DNA of 53,462 nucleotides, from positions 1 through 53,462 of the forward strand of contig CALHHY010000013.1 in NCBI GenBank assembly GCA_938030665.1, in the 5' to 3' direction. A program made the translations under genes and the position numbers. Position 1 is the first letter of the stretch. Each line of letters opens with the position of its first letter. Of the stretch, positions 1 to 7,174 are shown in pieces. The notes under the pieces are model-generated. The model was not told the DNA's origin and searched no databases. It was given only the letters and a program-made list of their open reading frames with translations. Source of the DNA: an uncultured Litoreibacter sp. Lineage in GTDB: Bacteria; Pseudomonadota; Alphaproteobacteria; Rhodobacterales; Rhodobacteraceae.

Positions 1-116
1 TTGGGGCCGACCACGGTGACAATCTCGCCCGGGTTCACAGCCATATCGACGTCCCACACAGCGGCGGCGCGGCCATAGCGCACGCCAAGCCCAGTTGCCT
101 CGATCAGGGCGCTCAT
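1..116 (-). CDS. znuC: ZnuC, zinc ABC transporter ATPase (N-terminal fragment, cut by window edge)
   Basis: Only the first 38 or so codons are inside the window. They read as the start of an ABC ATPase: a beta strand with a GLGVRYG A-loop-type segment, then NPGEIVTVVGP leading into a Walker A motif that runs off the left edge. The ATG lies inside the last codons of zur (ATGA overlap), so the two are translationally coupled. The assignment to zinc rests on the neighbours, zur just upstream in the same operon and znuA divergent, because the fragment itself is generic for ABC ATPases. The remaining permease gene (znuB) would be expected further left. Confidence 0.8.
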   Translation of the reverse strand, partial: MSALIEATGLGVRYGRAAAVWDVDMAVNPGEIVTVVGP

Positions 117-580
117 GGGGCTTTGCAGGAGGGGCAAATCCCCTCCGCCTCGAAAACGGCGGTCTTGATTTCGAACCCGGCTTCAGCGGCGGCGCGGCCC
201 AACTGGCCTCTGTCTGGGTCGGCGGGGGCCTCTGCCACCGCGTCGCAATCGGTGCAGATCATGAACGCAGGATCATGCGCCGTACCGGGGTGGGAGCAGG
301 CGACATAGGCGTTCAGCTTCGCGATCTTATGGGCAAAGCCGTGGCGGACCAGAAAGTCCAGCGCCCGGTAGGCCACCGGCGGCGCTGACCCCAACCCGTC
401 CGCATCCAGCCGCGCCAGCACGTCATAGGCCCCCATGGCCTTATGCTCGCGCAACAGGATTTCGAGCGTCCGCCGCCGGACCGGGGTGAACTGCGCTTTC
501 GCGGCGGCGCAATGCGCTTCGGCGGCGCTGATCGCGTCCGCTACGCAGGCGCTGTGATCATGGGGGTCAAAACCGGGCAT
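113..580 (-). CDS. zur: Zur, Fur-family zinc uptake repressor
   Basis: This 155-residue protein has the Fur-family length and layout. An N-terminal winged helix (about residues 30-90, including FTPVRRRTLEILLREHKAMG and VAYRALDFLVRHGFAHKI) is followed by a dimerisation and metal-binding half. Two CxxC pairs (ICTDC and ICPSC near the C-terminus) form the structural zinc site, and histidines occur in the CSHPGTAHD segment. The family represses zinc uptake genes when zinc is plentiful. Its position between znuC and a divergent znuA, with a palindromic Zur-type box just upstream of its own start, supports Zur over Fur, PerR or Irr and implies autoregulation. Confidence 0.93.
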   Translation of the reverse strand: MPGFDPHDHSACVADAISAAEAHCAAAKAQFTPVRRRTLEILLREHKAMGAYDVLARLDADGLGSAPPVAYRALDFLVRHGFAHKIAKLNAYVACSHPGTAHDPAFMICTDCDAVAEAPADPDRGQLGRAAAEAGFEIKTAVFEAEGICPSCKAP

Positions 581-603
581 TGCGACCTCATTTAAAGTTT
601 GTT

Positions 604-620
604 ATGTTATAACGTAACAT
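604..620. promoter_or_regulatory. Zur box between zur and znuA
   Basis: The 17-base inverted repeat ATGTTA-N5-TAACAT sits in the 83-base gap between the divergent zur and znuA starts. It resembles the AT-rich palindromes bound by Zur in proteobacteria (GTTATAnnATAAC core). One site can repress both directions, giving zinc-dependent control of the whole uptake system. Confidence 0.85.
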
Positions 621-663
621 GTATCCGGGCGCCAGCCCTTTCAGCATCAGGAGCCCGCCCGCC

Positions 664-1725
664 ATGCTTAAACGAACCGCCCTCTGTCTAACAGTAGCCC
701 TTCCCGCCCCGGCCTTCGCGTTGGAGGTGGCGGCGGATATCGCGCCCATCCACTCGCTCGTGGTGCAGGTGATGCAAGGCACGGGGACGCCGACGTTGCT
801 GATTGACCCCAGTGCTGACCCCCATACCGCCTCGCTGAGGCCGTCGGATGCCAAGGCGCTGGAGCAGGCGGAGGTCGTGTTTACGCTGGGGGAGGAACTG
901 ACCCCTTGGCTGCCCCGTATTGTGGAAACGCTGGCCCCGAACGCCAAATCCGTCAGCCTGCTGGAGCATGCGGCAGTGTTAATCGAATTTGACGAACCAC
1001 ATGACCACGGGGCGCATGACGACCACGATGCGCATGGCGAACATGACGACCACGACGCGCATGCGGATCACGCGGACCATGCAGATCATGAAAAGCATGC
1101 GGATCATGATGACCATCACGCCGAACATAAAGATGAGGAACACGCCGACCACGATGAGCACGGCCACGAGGACCACGCCGAACATGTCGGGGAGGAGGCG
1201 CATTACCTTGACCCGCATGCCTGGCTGGACCTTAGGAATGCCGATGCCTGGGTGACCAAGATCGCCCAGACCCTGATCGCCGCTGACCCCGAGAATGCCA
1301 AAACCTACAAGCGCAATGCCGCAGCGGCACAGGAACGGATCGCGAAGCTGGAGCAGGAGATGGAAGATATCTTGAGCAGCGCCAACGAAATCAGCTACCT
1401 CGCCTATCATGACGCCTACGGGTATTTTGCCAGCCATTGGGGTTTGGAAAGTGAGGGGTCGCTATCATCAAACGAAGGCGCGCCGCCAAGTGCGGGCGAC
1501 ATGCGCCGGGCGCAGGACCTGATCGCTGACGGTCACGTCACTTGCGTCCTGACGGAGCAGCAATTCCCGGCCAAGGTCACACAAGTGATCGTCGAGGGGA
1601 CGAACCTACCCGTCGTGGAGACAGACCCTCTGGGCGCGCGGCAGGTGGCTGGGGCGGATCTTTATCCCAACTTGATGGCCGCGCTTGCCACGGATGTTGC
1701 AGGTTGCGTGCCTCAGTCGGGTTGA
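664..1725 (+). CDS. znuA: ZnuA, periplasmic zinc-binding protein of the ZnuABC transporter
   Basis: This 353-residue cluster A-I solute-binding protein delivers zinc to the ZnuBC permease. A signal peptide (MLKRTALCLTVALPAPAFA) is followed by the mature start LEVAADIAPIHSLV. A very His/Asp/Glu-rich loop lies at about residues 110-180, with some 22 histidines in about 62 residues, and then come the family motifs HYLDPHAWLD and AYHDAYGYFA. The ATG at 664 was chosen because it opens the signal peptide and follows an AGGAG at about 649-653. The in-frame ATG at 619 overlaps the Zur box and would spoil the signal peptide. The last 13 bases overlap the convergent creA-like gene. Confidence 0.93.
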   Translation: MLKRTALCLTVALPAPAFALEVAADIAPIHSLVVQVMQGTGTPTLLIDPSADPHTASLRPSDAKALEQAEVVFTLGEELTPWLPRIVETLAPNAKSVSLLEHAAVLIEFDEPHDHGAHDDHDAHGEHDDHDAHADHADHADHEKHADHDDHHAEHKDEEHADHDEHGHEDHAEHVGEEAHYLDPHAWLDLRNADAWVTKIAQTLIAADPENAKTYKRNAAAAQERIAKLEQEMEDILSSANEISYLAYHDAYGYFASHWGLESEGSLSSNEGAPPSAGDMRRAQDLIADGHVTCVLTEQQFPAKVTQVIVEGTNLPVVETDPLGARQVAGADLYPNLMAALATDVAGCVPQSG

Positions 1726-2168
1726 TAGAGCGGTACGGTCGAGATCGCCATTTTCGCCGAGCCGCTTTCAAGCTCCCGCGCATGGGCGACATAGATCAGC
1801 GTCTGGTTCGCCTCATCATAGATACGCTTCACGCGCAGCGATTTCAGGATGATCGACCGACGCTCCCGAAACACCTCTTCCCCCGCTTGGCTGCGGCTGA
1901 TCTGCCCCAACGTAATCGGGCCGGTCTGACGGCAGGAAATGGCGGAGTTTGACGGGTCCTCAAACCAGTTGCCATTTGACAGCCGGTCGATAAGCCCGCG
2001 TTCGAAATAGCTGACATGGCAGGTGACGCCGTCAACATCCGGGTCGGGTATGGCCTCGATGATGATGTCATTGCCAAGCCAGTCTACGTCGATCTCGCCG
2101 ACCTGTTCGGCAAGGGCGGGGAGGGCAATAAATGGAATGACCCCGGCTAGGGCTTTCAGGCGGCGCAT
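1713..2168 (-). CDS. creA: CreA family periplasmic protein
   Basis: This 151-residue protein has an N-terminal signal peptide (MRRLKALAGVIPFIALPALA) and then EQVGEIDVDWLGNDIIIEA, which is characteristic of the CreA family. The body keeps conserved cysteines (VTCHVSYFERG and AISCRQTGP). The family is widespread in Proteobacteria and has no firmly established biochemical function. The start at 2168 is preferred because GGAG lies a few bases upstream and the signal peptide begins there; an upstream in-frame ATG would add a poor leader. The gene converges on znuA and shares 13 bases with its 3' end. Confidence 0.88.
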   Translation of the reverse strand: MRRLKALAGVIPFIALPALAEQVGEIDVDWLGNDIIIEAIPDPDVDGVTCHVSYFERGLIDRLSNGNWFEDPSNSAISCRQTGPITLGQISRSQAGEEVFRERRSIILKSLRVKRIYDEANQTLIYVAHARELESGSAKMAISTVPLYQPD

Positions 2169-2253
2169 GGATATCTCCAATAAAGGCATTCGATAGCCAA
2201 CCCGGCCTGCGCAGATAAGGTTCCGATGCGGCAAACCTCCCGACCTTTCCGCG

Positions 2254-2286
2254 TTGCATCAGCGTATGTGAGAACATATGATGAAC
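2254..2286 (+). promoter_or_regulatory. SOS promoter: -35 TTGCAT, -10 TATGAT inside a LexA box
   Basis: TTGCAT (2254-2259), exactly 17 bases, then TATGAT (2277-2282) make a near-consensus sigma-70 promoter. GAAC (2272-2275), 7 bases, GAAC (2283-2286) is a perfect match to the alphaproteobacterial LexA operator (GTTC-N7-GTTC read on the other strand), and its spacer contains the -10 element. LexA bound there would block the promoter. Transcription is expected to start near 2289, which is the ATG of the next gene. Confidence 0.85.
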
Positions 2287-2288
2287 AT

Positions 2289-3524
2289 ATGGCGCAAAGA
2301 ACCCTCAAAGACAGGCTCGCGATTCTCAGCGACGCGGCGAAATACGACGCCTCCTGCGCGTCATCAGGCACGACAAAACGCAATTCTGCCGGCGGAACCG
2401 GGCTGGGGTCGACCGAAGGGTCGGGCATCTGCCACGCCTACGCGCCCGATGGCCGTTGCATCAGCCTGCTGAAGATCCTGATGACGAATTTCTGCATCTA
2501 TGATTGCGCCTATTGCATCAACCGGGTGTCGTCGAATGTGGACCGCGCGCGGTTCTCCGTCGATGAGGTGGTTTGGCTGACGACCGAATTCTACCGCCGC
2601 AACTATATCGAGGGGCTGTTTCTATCATCCGGCATTATCAAAAGCCCCGATGACACGATGGCGGATATGGTGCGCATCGCACGGGAGCTGCGGGTCACCC
2701 ACAACTTTCGCGGCTATATCCACCTCAAAACGATCCCCGATGCTGCCCCCCAGCTGATCGAGGAGGCTGGGCTGCTCGCCGATCGGCTGTCGATCAATGT
2801 GGAGCTGCCGACCGACGCAGGTGTCAAAGCCTACGCCCCAGAGAAGGAGCCTGCTACGATCCGGCAGGCTATGGGGGCCGTGCGGCTGAAACAGGCGGAG
2901 TATCGCGAGAAAACCCATACGGGCAGGCGAAAAGGCAATTTTGCGCCCGCCGGTCAGTCAACGCAGCTTATCGTAGGGGCGGATGGGGCCTCTGACACGA
3001 CGATCTTGAAAAACTCCACCGCGCTATATGCAAGCTACAAGCTGAAACGGGTCTATTATTCCGCCTTCTCGCCGATCCCCGACAGCTCCGCCAACCTGCC
3101 GCTGATCAAGCCGCCCTTGATGCGTGAACACCGGCTTTACCAGGCGGATTGGCTGATGCGGTTCTACGACTTTGCTGCCGACGACCTGACGTCGGAGGCG
3201 GAAGGTGACATGCTGGATCTGGCCATCGACCCGAAACTGAGCTGGGCGCTGAAAAACCGGGGGGTGTTTCCTTTGGATGTCAACCGCGCGGGGCGGGAGA
3301 TGCTGTTGAGGGTGCCGGGTTTCGGCGTCAAAACGGTGAACCGGTTGCTTGCTGCCCGCCGCATCAAGGCGCTGCGCTATGACGACCTGACCCGGCTGGG
3401 GGCGTCGTTGAAAAAGGCGCGCAGCTTTATCACGACGCCCGATTGGTCGCCGGGTGGGTTGACCGATAGCGAGGGGTTGCGCGCCCGGTTTGCCCCGCCG
3501 CCCGAACAGCTGAGCCTGTTTTGA
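2289..3524 (+). CDS. Radical SAM protein of the putative DNA modification/repair family, SOS-controlled
   Basis: This 411-residue protein matches the family annotated as putative DNA modification/repair radical SAM proteins. The 4Fe-4S motif is CIYDCAYC (C69, C73, C76), followed by a radical SAM barrel with GLFLSSGI and a C-terminal helix-hairpin-helix (RVPGFGVKTVNRLL) of the kind that grips DNA backbones. The reaction catalysed is not known to me. The start at 2289 gives MAQRTLKDRL, the usual beginning of the family; there is no Shine-Dalgarno sequence and the predicted transcription start coincides with the ATG. The stop overlaps the next gene start by four bases (TTGA), so the two proteins are coupled. 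The LexA box argues for induction by DNA damage. Confidence 0.9.
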   Translation: MAQRTLKDRLAILSDAAKYDASCASSGTTKRNSAGGTGLGSTEGSGICHAYAPDGRCISLLKILMTNFCIYDCAYCINRVSSNVDRARFSVDEVVWLTTEFYRRNYIEGLFLSSGIIKSPDDTMADMVRIARELRVTHNFRGYIHLKTIPDAAPQLIEEAGLLADRLSINVELPTDAGVKAYAPEKEPATIRQAMGAVRLKQAEYREKTHTGRRKGNFAPAGQSTQLIVGADGASDTTILKNSTALYASYKLKRVYYSAFSPIPDSSANLPLIKPPLMREHRLYQADWLMRFYDFAADDLTSEAEGDMLDLAIDPKLSWALKNRGVFPLDVNRAGREMLLRVPGFGVKTVNRLLAARRIKALRYDDLTRLGASLKKARSFITTPDWSPGGLTDSEGLRARFAPPPEQLSLF

Positions 3525-4972
3525 CCCATCTGGTGACGCTGCCATGGATCGGCACATTCGAGGCCTGGCGCAGCGCGGCGCGCGTTTTGGCCCAGTCAGC
3601 CGTGCCTGGCGCGCAAATCGAATGGCGGTTGGAGGGGGAGAGCGCGGGGCTGTTTGCTCAGACTGGTCCCTTGCCCGAGGGCAACGCGGGCGACCTCCCG
3701 GTGAAGGTGCCCAAGGATTTTCTGACGCTTTGCCGAACGGTTATCAGCCATAGCCACCAGGAACGCTTTGCGCTGGCCTATGATGCGCTCTGTCGGGTGC
3801 AGGACCGGCCCCGCCTTCTTGCCGACCGGACCGATGTGACCGTGGGGCGGCTTCACGAAATGGCCAAGAATGTCCGGCGGGACATGCATAAGATGAAGGC
3901 CTTCGTTCGGTTTCAGGAGGTCGGTGCGCCCGTCGCGGGGCGCCGCCAGTTCGCAGCCTGGTTTGAACCTACCCATCATATTGTCGAGCCGATCACCGGA
4001 TTTTTCGCGCGGCGTTTTGCGGATATGGATTGGGTCATCGCAACCCCGCGCATGACCGTGGCGTTTCGGGACGGTGTAGTTAGCTATGATACCTCCCTCC
4101 GGACCAAACCCGATTTCGAGGACCCGACGGAAGAGCTTTGGCGTACCTATTTCGCCAACATCTTCAACCCGGCGCGGCTTAAGGTGAAGGCCATGAGCTC
4201 GGAGATGCCAAAGAAATACTGGAAGAACTTGCCCGAAGCCGCGCTGATCCCTGACTTGATCGCGGGGGCGGAGGCGCGGGTGCGCGAGATGGCGGTCAAG
4301 GGGCCCTCGATTCCTCCAAGCCGGGCCGCGGCGATTACCAAAAGGCTGCAGGTCGCGAAGGCGCGCGAGATGCCAGAAGGCGGTCTCGACGGGCTGGCCG
4401 CCAGTCTTGAACGCTGGGCGCTATGCCCGATCGGAACGTGCGCGACGCAGGCCGTGCCAGGGGAGGGGCCGACAGACGCGGATGTGATGTTCGTGGGTGA
4501 GCAACCGGGTGACGTCGAGGATTTGAAGGGCCGTGTTTTCTGTGGCCCGGCAGGCCAGATGCTGGACCGCGCCTTCGGCGAGGCGGGGTTGGCGCGGGAG
4601 GCTTATTATCTGACCAACGCGGTCAAGCATTTCAAGTTTCAACCGCGCGGTAGACGCCGGATCCATCAATCGCCCGCCCGCGCCGAAATCGAGGCATGCA
4701 AATGGTGGTTGGAACAGGAATTAGCGTTGATCCGTCCAAAATTGATTGTGGCCATAGGGGCCACCGCGTTGGAGGCGTTGACCGGCATCCGCGCGGGCGT
4801 GCGGAACCGCCGGGGTCAGATAGAGGCCGGATTGGGTGGCGTCCCGGTCTATTCGACCGTGCATCCGTCCTATCTGCTGCGGCTGCCGGAGGGGCGGGAC
4901 CAGGAAGCGGGCTATGCTGGGTTTGTTGCGGATTTGAGGCGGGTGCCCGAGGTGTTGGCGTCGGTTGCTTGA
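3521..4972 (+). CDS. DUF4130 domain fused to a UdgX-type uracil-DNA glycosylase
   Basis: This 483-residue protein has two parts. Residues 1 to about 270 match the SAM/repair-associated DUF4130 domain that accompanies this radical SAM family. Residues of about 290-480 form a family 4-like uracil-DNA glycosylase with GEQPGD (near residue 326), NAVKHFKF and HPSYLLR. The loop RGRRRIH, with its histidine at residue 382, is the signature of UdgX, which in mycobacteria excises uracil and stays covalently bonded to the site through this histidine. It starts at TTG 3521 overlapping the upstream stop. The pair probably acts as one SOS-induced lesion-processing module; the role of DUF4130 is unknown. 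Confidence 0.9.
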   Translation: MTHLVTLPWIGTFEAWRSAARVLAQSAVPGAQIEWRLEGESAGLFAQTGPLPEGNAGDLPVKVPKDFLTLCRTVISHSHQERFALAYDALCRVQDRPRLLADRTDVTVGRLHEMAKNVRRDMHKMKAFVRFQEVGAPVAGRRQFAAWFEPTHHIVEPITGFFARRFADMDWVIATPRMTVAFRDGVVSYDTSLRTKPDFEDPTEELWRTYFANIFNPARLKVKAMSSEMPKKYWKNLPEAALIPDLIAGAEARVREMAVKGPSIPPSRAAAITKRLQVAKAREMPEGGLDGLAASLERWALCPIGTCATQAVPGEGPTDADVMFVGEQPGDVEDLKGRVFCGPAGQMLDRAFGEAGLAREAYYLTNAVKHFKFQPRGRRRIHQSPARAEIEACKWWLEQELALIRPKLIVAIGATALEALTGIRAGVRNRRGQIEAGLGGVPVYSTVHPSYLLRLPEGRDQEAGYAGFVADLRRVPEVLASVA

Positions 4973-4982
4973 TCGGGCGGGT

Positions 4983-5032
4983 GAGGGGGCGTTGCCCCCT
5001 CGGCGCAGCGGCGCCTCACCCCCAGAGTATTG
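4983..5032. repeat. GC-rich dispersed palindromic element at convergent gene ends
   Basis: Two adjacent hairpins, GAGGGGGC-gtt-GCCCCCTC (4983-5001) and GGCGC-agcg-GCGCC (5002-5015), are followed by CCCCCAGAGTATTG. Read on the minus strand this resembles the element at 31271-31310 (ATACTC, a G-run, then GGGGGC and GCCCCC arms). It lies between the convergent ends of the UdgX gene and the dehydrogenase gene, so it may also work as a bidirectional terminator. Confidence 0.6.
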
Positions 5033-5048
5033 TAAAGCAGTGATGAGC

Positions 5049-5975
5049 TTAGGAGAGGGCCTTGCGGACATTTTGGGCCGTCAAGGCGGAGACGCGGATA
5101 TTTGATTCCACTGTCACGCCCGCGATGTGAGGCGTCAGGATGAGGTTTTGCAGGTCCGCGAATTTGGCGGCATCCTGTGCCGTCAGCGGCTCATTGGCGA
5201 AAACATCCAGGGCGGCGCCGCCGATCTTGCCTTGGTTGAGCGCGTCGGCCAGAGCGGCCTCGTCCACCACACCGCCGCGGGCGGCATTGATCAGGATGGC
5301 TGAGGGCTTCATAGCTTCAAACAGTGTCGCGCCTGCCAGATTTCGGGTGCCATCGGTCAAGGGGACATGCAGCGAGATGACATCTGCCGTGGCCGCGAGC
5401 GAAGGCAGGGCCTCATGTCTTTCGGCGCTTTGCCAGATCGCGTCAGCCGCGCCCACAAAAGGGTCCATGGCGGCGATTTTCATGCCCAATGCGCGGCCAA
5501 GCCCTGCGGTCTCCCGTGCGATGGCGCCGTAGCCCACCAGCCCCAGGGTTTTGCCAGCAAGCTCGCAGCCAGACATTTCCTGGCGCGGCCAGTCGCCCGC
5601 AATCATCCGGTCAAAGCCCGCATAGGCGCGGCGCAGCAGGTTGGCGGCCGTGGTGATGACATATTCGGCCACTGACAGGTCGTTGGCGCCGGAGGCCGGG
5701 TGCACCGAGATGCCGCGTGCCTTGCAGGCATCAAGGTCGATATTGTCCAAACCGACGCCGAGGCGACCCACTGCCCGCAGGGACGGGGCGCCTCCCAACA
5801 CCCCGTCTCGCACTTGCGTGCGGTTGCGAACGATGATCGCCTCGGCATCGGCCAGTTCCGCCAGAAGGCGGGGCGTGTCATCCACCAAACCAGGGTCATA
5901 GACGACCCGGTGGTCGCGCCGCAGGTCCTCCACCGCGGCCTCGTCCATGAATTCGCAGATGACGACTTTCTTCAT
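5049..5975 (-). CDS. D-isomer-specific 2-hydroxyacid dehydrogenase, possibly SlcC-like sulfolactate dehydrogenase
   Basis: This 308-residue NAD-dependent dehydrogenase has the family layout. The substrate-binding lobe is split around a Rossmann domain with GLVGYGAIAR (the GxGxxG region). The catalytic residues lie in the usual places: Arg in INAARGGVVDE, Glu in DVFANEPL and His in LTPHIAG. The start at 5975 gives MKKVVICEF; longer frames run into the upstream gene. It is the last gene of an operon, two bases after the sulfopyruvate decarboxylase-like beta subunit, and that context suggests oxidation of sulfolactate to sulfopyruvate. Sequence alone would equally allow another D-hydroxyacid substrate such as phosphoglycerate or hydroxypyruvate. 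Confidence 0.8.
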   Translation of the reverse strand: MKKVVICEFMDEAAVEDLRRDHRVVYDPGLVDDTPRLLAELADAEAIIVRNRTQVRDGVLGGAPSLRAVGRLGVGLDNIDLDACKARGISVHPASGANDLSVAEYVITTAANLLRRAYAGFDRMIAGDWPRQEMSGCELAGKTLGLVGYGAIARETAGLGRALGMKIAAMDPFVGAADAIWQSAERHEALPSLAATADVISLHVPLTDGTRNLAGATLFEAMKPSAILINAARGGVVDEAALADALNQGKIGGAALDVFANEPLTAQDAAKFADLQNLILTPHIAGVTVESNIRVSALTAQNVRKALS

Positions 5976-5977
5976 GT

Positions 5978-6541
5978 TCAGGCGTTCCGCTCTTTGATGG
6001 TTTCCATAAAGCGGTGACGGATGACGACGGGGTCCATCGTGATGACGGGCACCTTGATATTGCCGCTCTCGCATTTGGCCACGATGATGGTCATCTTGTC
6101 GCCAGCAAGCGCGTCTTTAACGGCCTGAACGGTGTCTTCGGCCTTGCAGGTGACGACGTTCTCGCAGCCGCAGGCCTTTGCGACCTCTTCCAGCTTGGTT
6201 TTGCCGCCCGCATAGGTGGGCTGATCGCCGGTTGACCCGTAGGAGCCGTTGTCGATGATCAGCAGCACGTAATTGTCGGCCACGTTATTGGCGATGGTGG
6301 GCAGCGTGCCGAGATTGGTCAGCACCGAGCCGTCGCCATCAACAACCAGCACTTTTTCTTTCTGGGCCAGCGCAAGGCCAAGCCCGATGGAGGAGGCCAG
6401 CCCCATGGTCCCCAGCATGTAGAAGTTCGACGGCTGGTCGTCGATCATGTGCATTTCCTGGCTTGGCAGGCCGATGTTCATGACGGTCAGCGTGCCTTTG
6501 ATGGTCGGCGCAAGCTCGCGCAGGATGTCGGAACGGATCAT
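5978..6541 (-). CDS. Sulfopyruvate decarboxylase-like beta subunit (ComE-type, thiamine diphosphate-binding)
   Basis: This 187-residue protein is the C-terminal, cofactor-binding half of a thiamine diphosphate enzyme. GDGSVLTNLGTLPTIAN followed by LIIDNGSYGSTG is the GDG-to-N motif that holds magnesium and the diphosphate. It needs the alpha subunit encoded one base upstream to complete an active site. Split alpha/beta organisation is typical of sulfopyruvate decarboxylase (sulfopyruvate to sulfoacetaldehyde), whereas phosphonopyruvate decarboxylase is usually a single chain. Phosphonopyruvate nevertheless remains the main alternative substrate. Confidence 0.82.
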   Translation of the reverse strand: MIRSDILRELAPTIKGTLTVMNIGLPSQEMHMIDDQPSNFYMLGTMGLASSIGLGLALAQKEKVLVVDGDGSVLTNLGTLPTIANNVADNYVLLIIDNGSYGSTGDQPTYAGGKTKLEEVAKACGCENVVTCKAEDTVQAVKDALAGDKMTIIVAKCESGNIKVPVITMDPVVIRHRFMETIKERNA

Positions 6542-6542
6542 A

Positions 6543-7040
6543 TCAGTAGCCTCCCCAGAAGGATGCGTCGGTCAGGATGGCGACCGGTTTGTTGCACATG
6601 AAGGTGTATTGGAGAATTTTGTCGAACTCCTCCGCGTCGGCCTGCTTGTGGAAATGGTAGGTCGGGATGTTGAGCTGCGCGAGCAGGGCCTTGGTGTGAA
6701 CGGCCATCTCTGCCTGACAGGCCACAGGCTCTCCCAGCTCGCCGCGGTAGGAGATCAGCATCGGCAGCGGCATGCGGTAATATTGGGTCAGCGTGACCAG
6801 CGTGTTGATGGTCACCCCGATGGCGGTGTTCTGCATGATGATCGAGCTGCGCTTGCCGCCCATGAAAGCGCCCGCGCAAAGCCCCATGCCCTCGTCCTCT
6901 TTGTTGGAGGGTATGTGGTAGATGTCGGGATGCGCTTCGGCTTTCTCGATCACGCCGCCCAGCTGTTTGCACGGGACGGTGGTGATGAACTCGACCTTGT
7001 TGCGCACATAGGCGTCGATGATCTTGTCGTTGATATCCAT
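6543..7040 (-). CDS. Sulfopyruvate decarboxylase-like alpha subunit (ComD-type)
   Basis: This 165-residue protein is the N-terminal pyrimidine-binding domain of a thiamine diphosphate decarboxylase. It carries the segment IPSNKEDEGMGLCAGAFMGG, where the conserved Glu would activate the cofactor, and then IMQNTAIGVTINTL. It is the first gene of the operon, with GGAG close before the ATG at 7040, and is followed after one base by the beta subunit. Together the three genes would convert sulfolactate through sulfopyruvate to sulfoacetaldehyde. The next enzyme, sulfoacetaldehyde acetyltransferase (Xsc), is not in this window. Confidence 0.82.
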   Translation of the reverse strand: MDINDKIIDAYVRNKVEFITTVPCKQLGGVIEKAEAHPDIYHIPSNKEDEGMGLCAGAFMGGKRSSIIMQNTAIGVTINTLVTLTQYYRMPLPMLISYRGELGEPVACQAEMAVHTKALLAQLNIPTYHFHKQADAEEFDKILQYTFMCNKPVAILTDASFWGGY

Positions 7041-7050
7041 GGGGGACTCC

Positions 7051-7095
7051 TTTGACGGCGGTTGATCGTCTCTTGCGTCAAAAGAATATCGATAT
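7051..7095. promoter_or_regulatory. Candidate operators upstream of the decarboxylase operon
   Basis: The gap between the divergent operon and Crp/Fnr gene holds the inverted repeat TTTGACG (7051-7057) with CGTCAAA (7076-7082). The palindrome ATATCGATAT (7086-7095) runs into ATCAA, one good half of the FNR/CRP-type TTGAT-N4-ATCAA site. These are plausible binding sites for the neighbouring regulator, but no site is a full consensus match. Confidence 0.4.
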
Positions 7096-7158
7096 CAAAG
7101 CATAGTTTTTTTACATGAGATAAATTTTTTCTTTACCAAGGAATTTTTTGGGGCTGAC

Positions 7159-7174
7159 TGTCGCGCAGGCGACA
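7159..7174. repeat. Perfect inverted repeat TGTCGC-gcag-GCGACA in the divergent promoter gap
   Basis: Six-base arms with a four-base spacer lie midway between the decarboxylase operon and the Crp/Fnr gene. It could be an operator or a short hairpin in the leader of the regulator gene. I see no known consensus match. Confidence 0.4.

Noticed and set aside
619-663. Upstream in-frame ATG for znuA
   Set aside because: It lies in the Zur box, lacks a ribosome site and would bury the signal peptide behind 15 extra residues. The ATG at 664 fits better.
1000-1205. CRISPR-like short repeats
   Set aside because: The repetition comes from His/Asp codons within znuA, has no spacer structure and keeps the reading frame.
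979-1437. Long minus-strand open frame opposite the ZnuA His-rich loop
   Set aside because: It is a by-product of the repeated GAC/CAT codons on the other strand, giving a Val/Met/Ile-rich low-complexity translation with no ribosome site.
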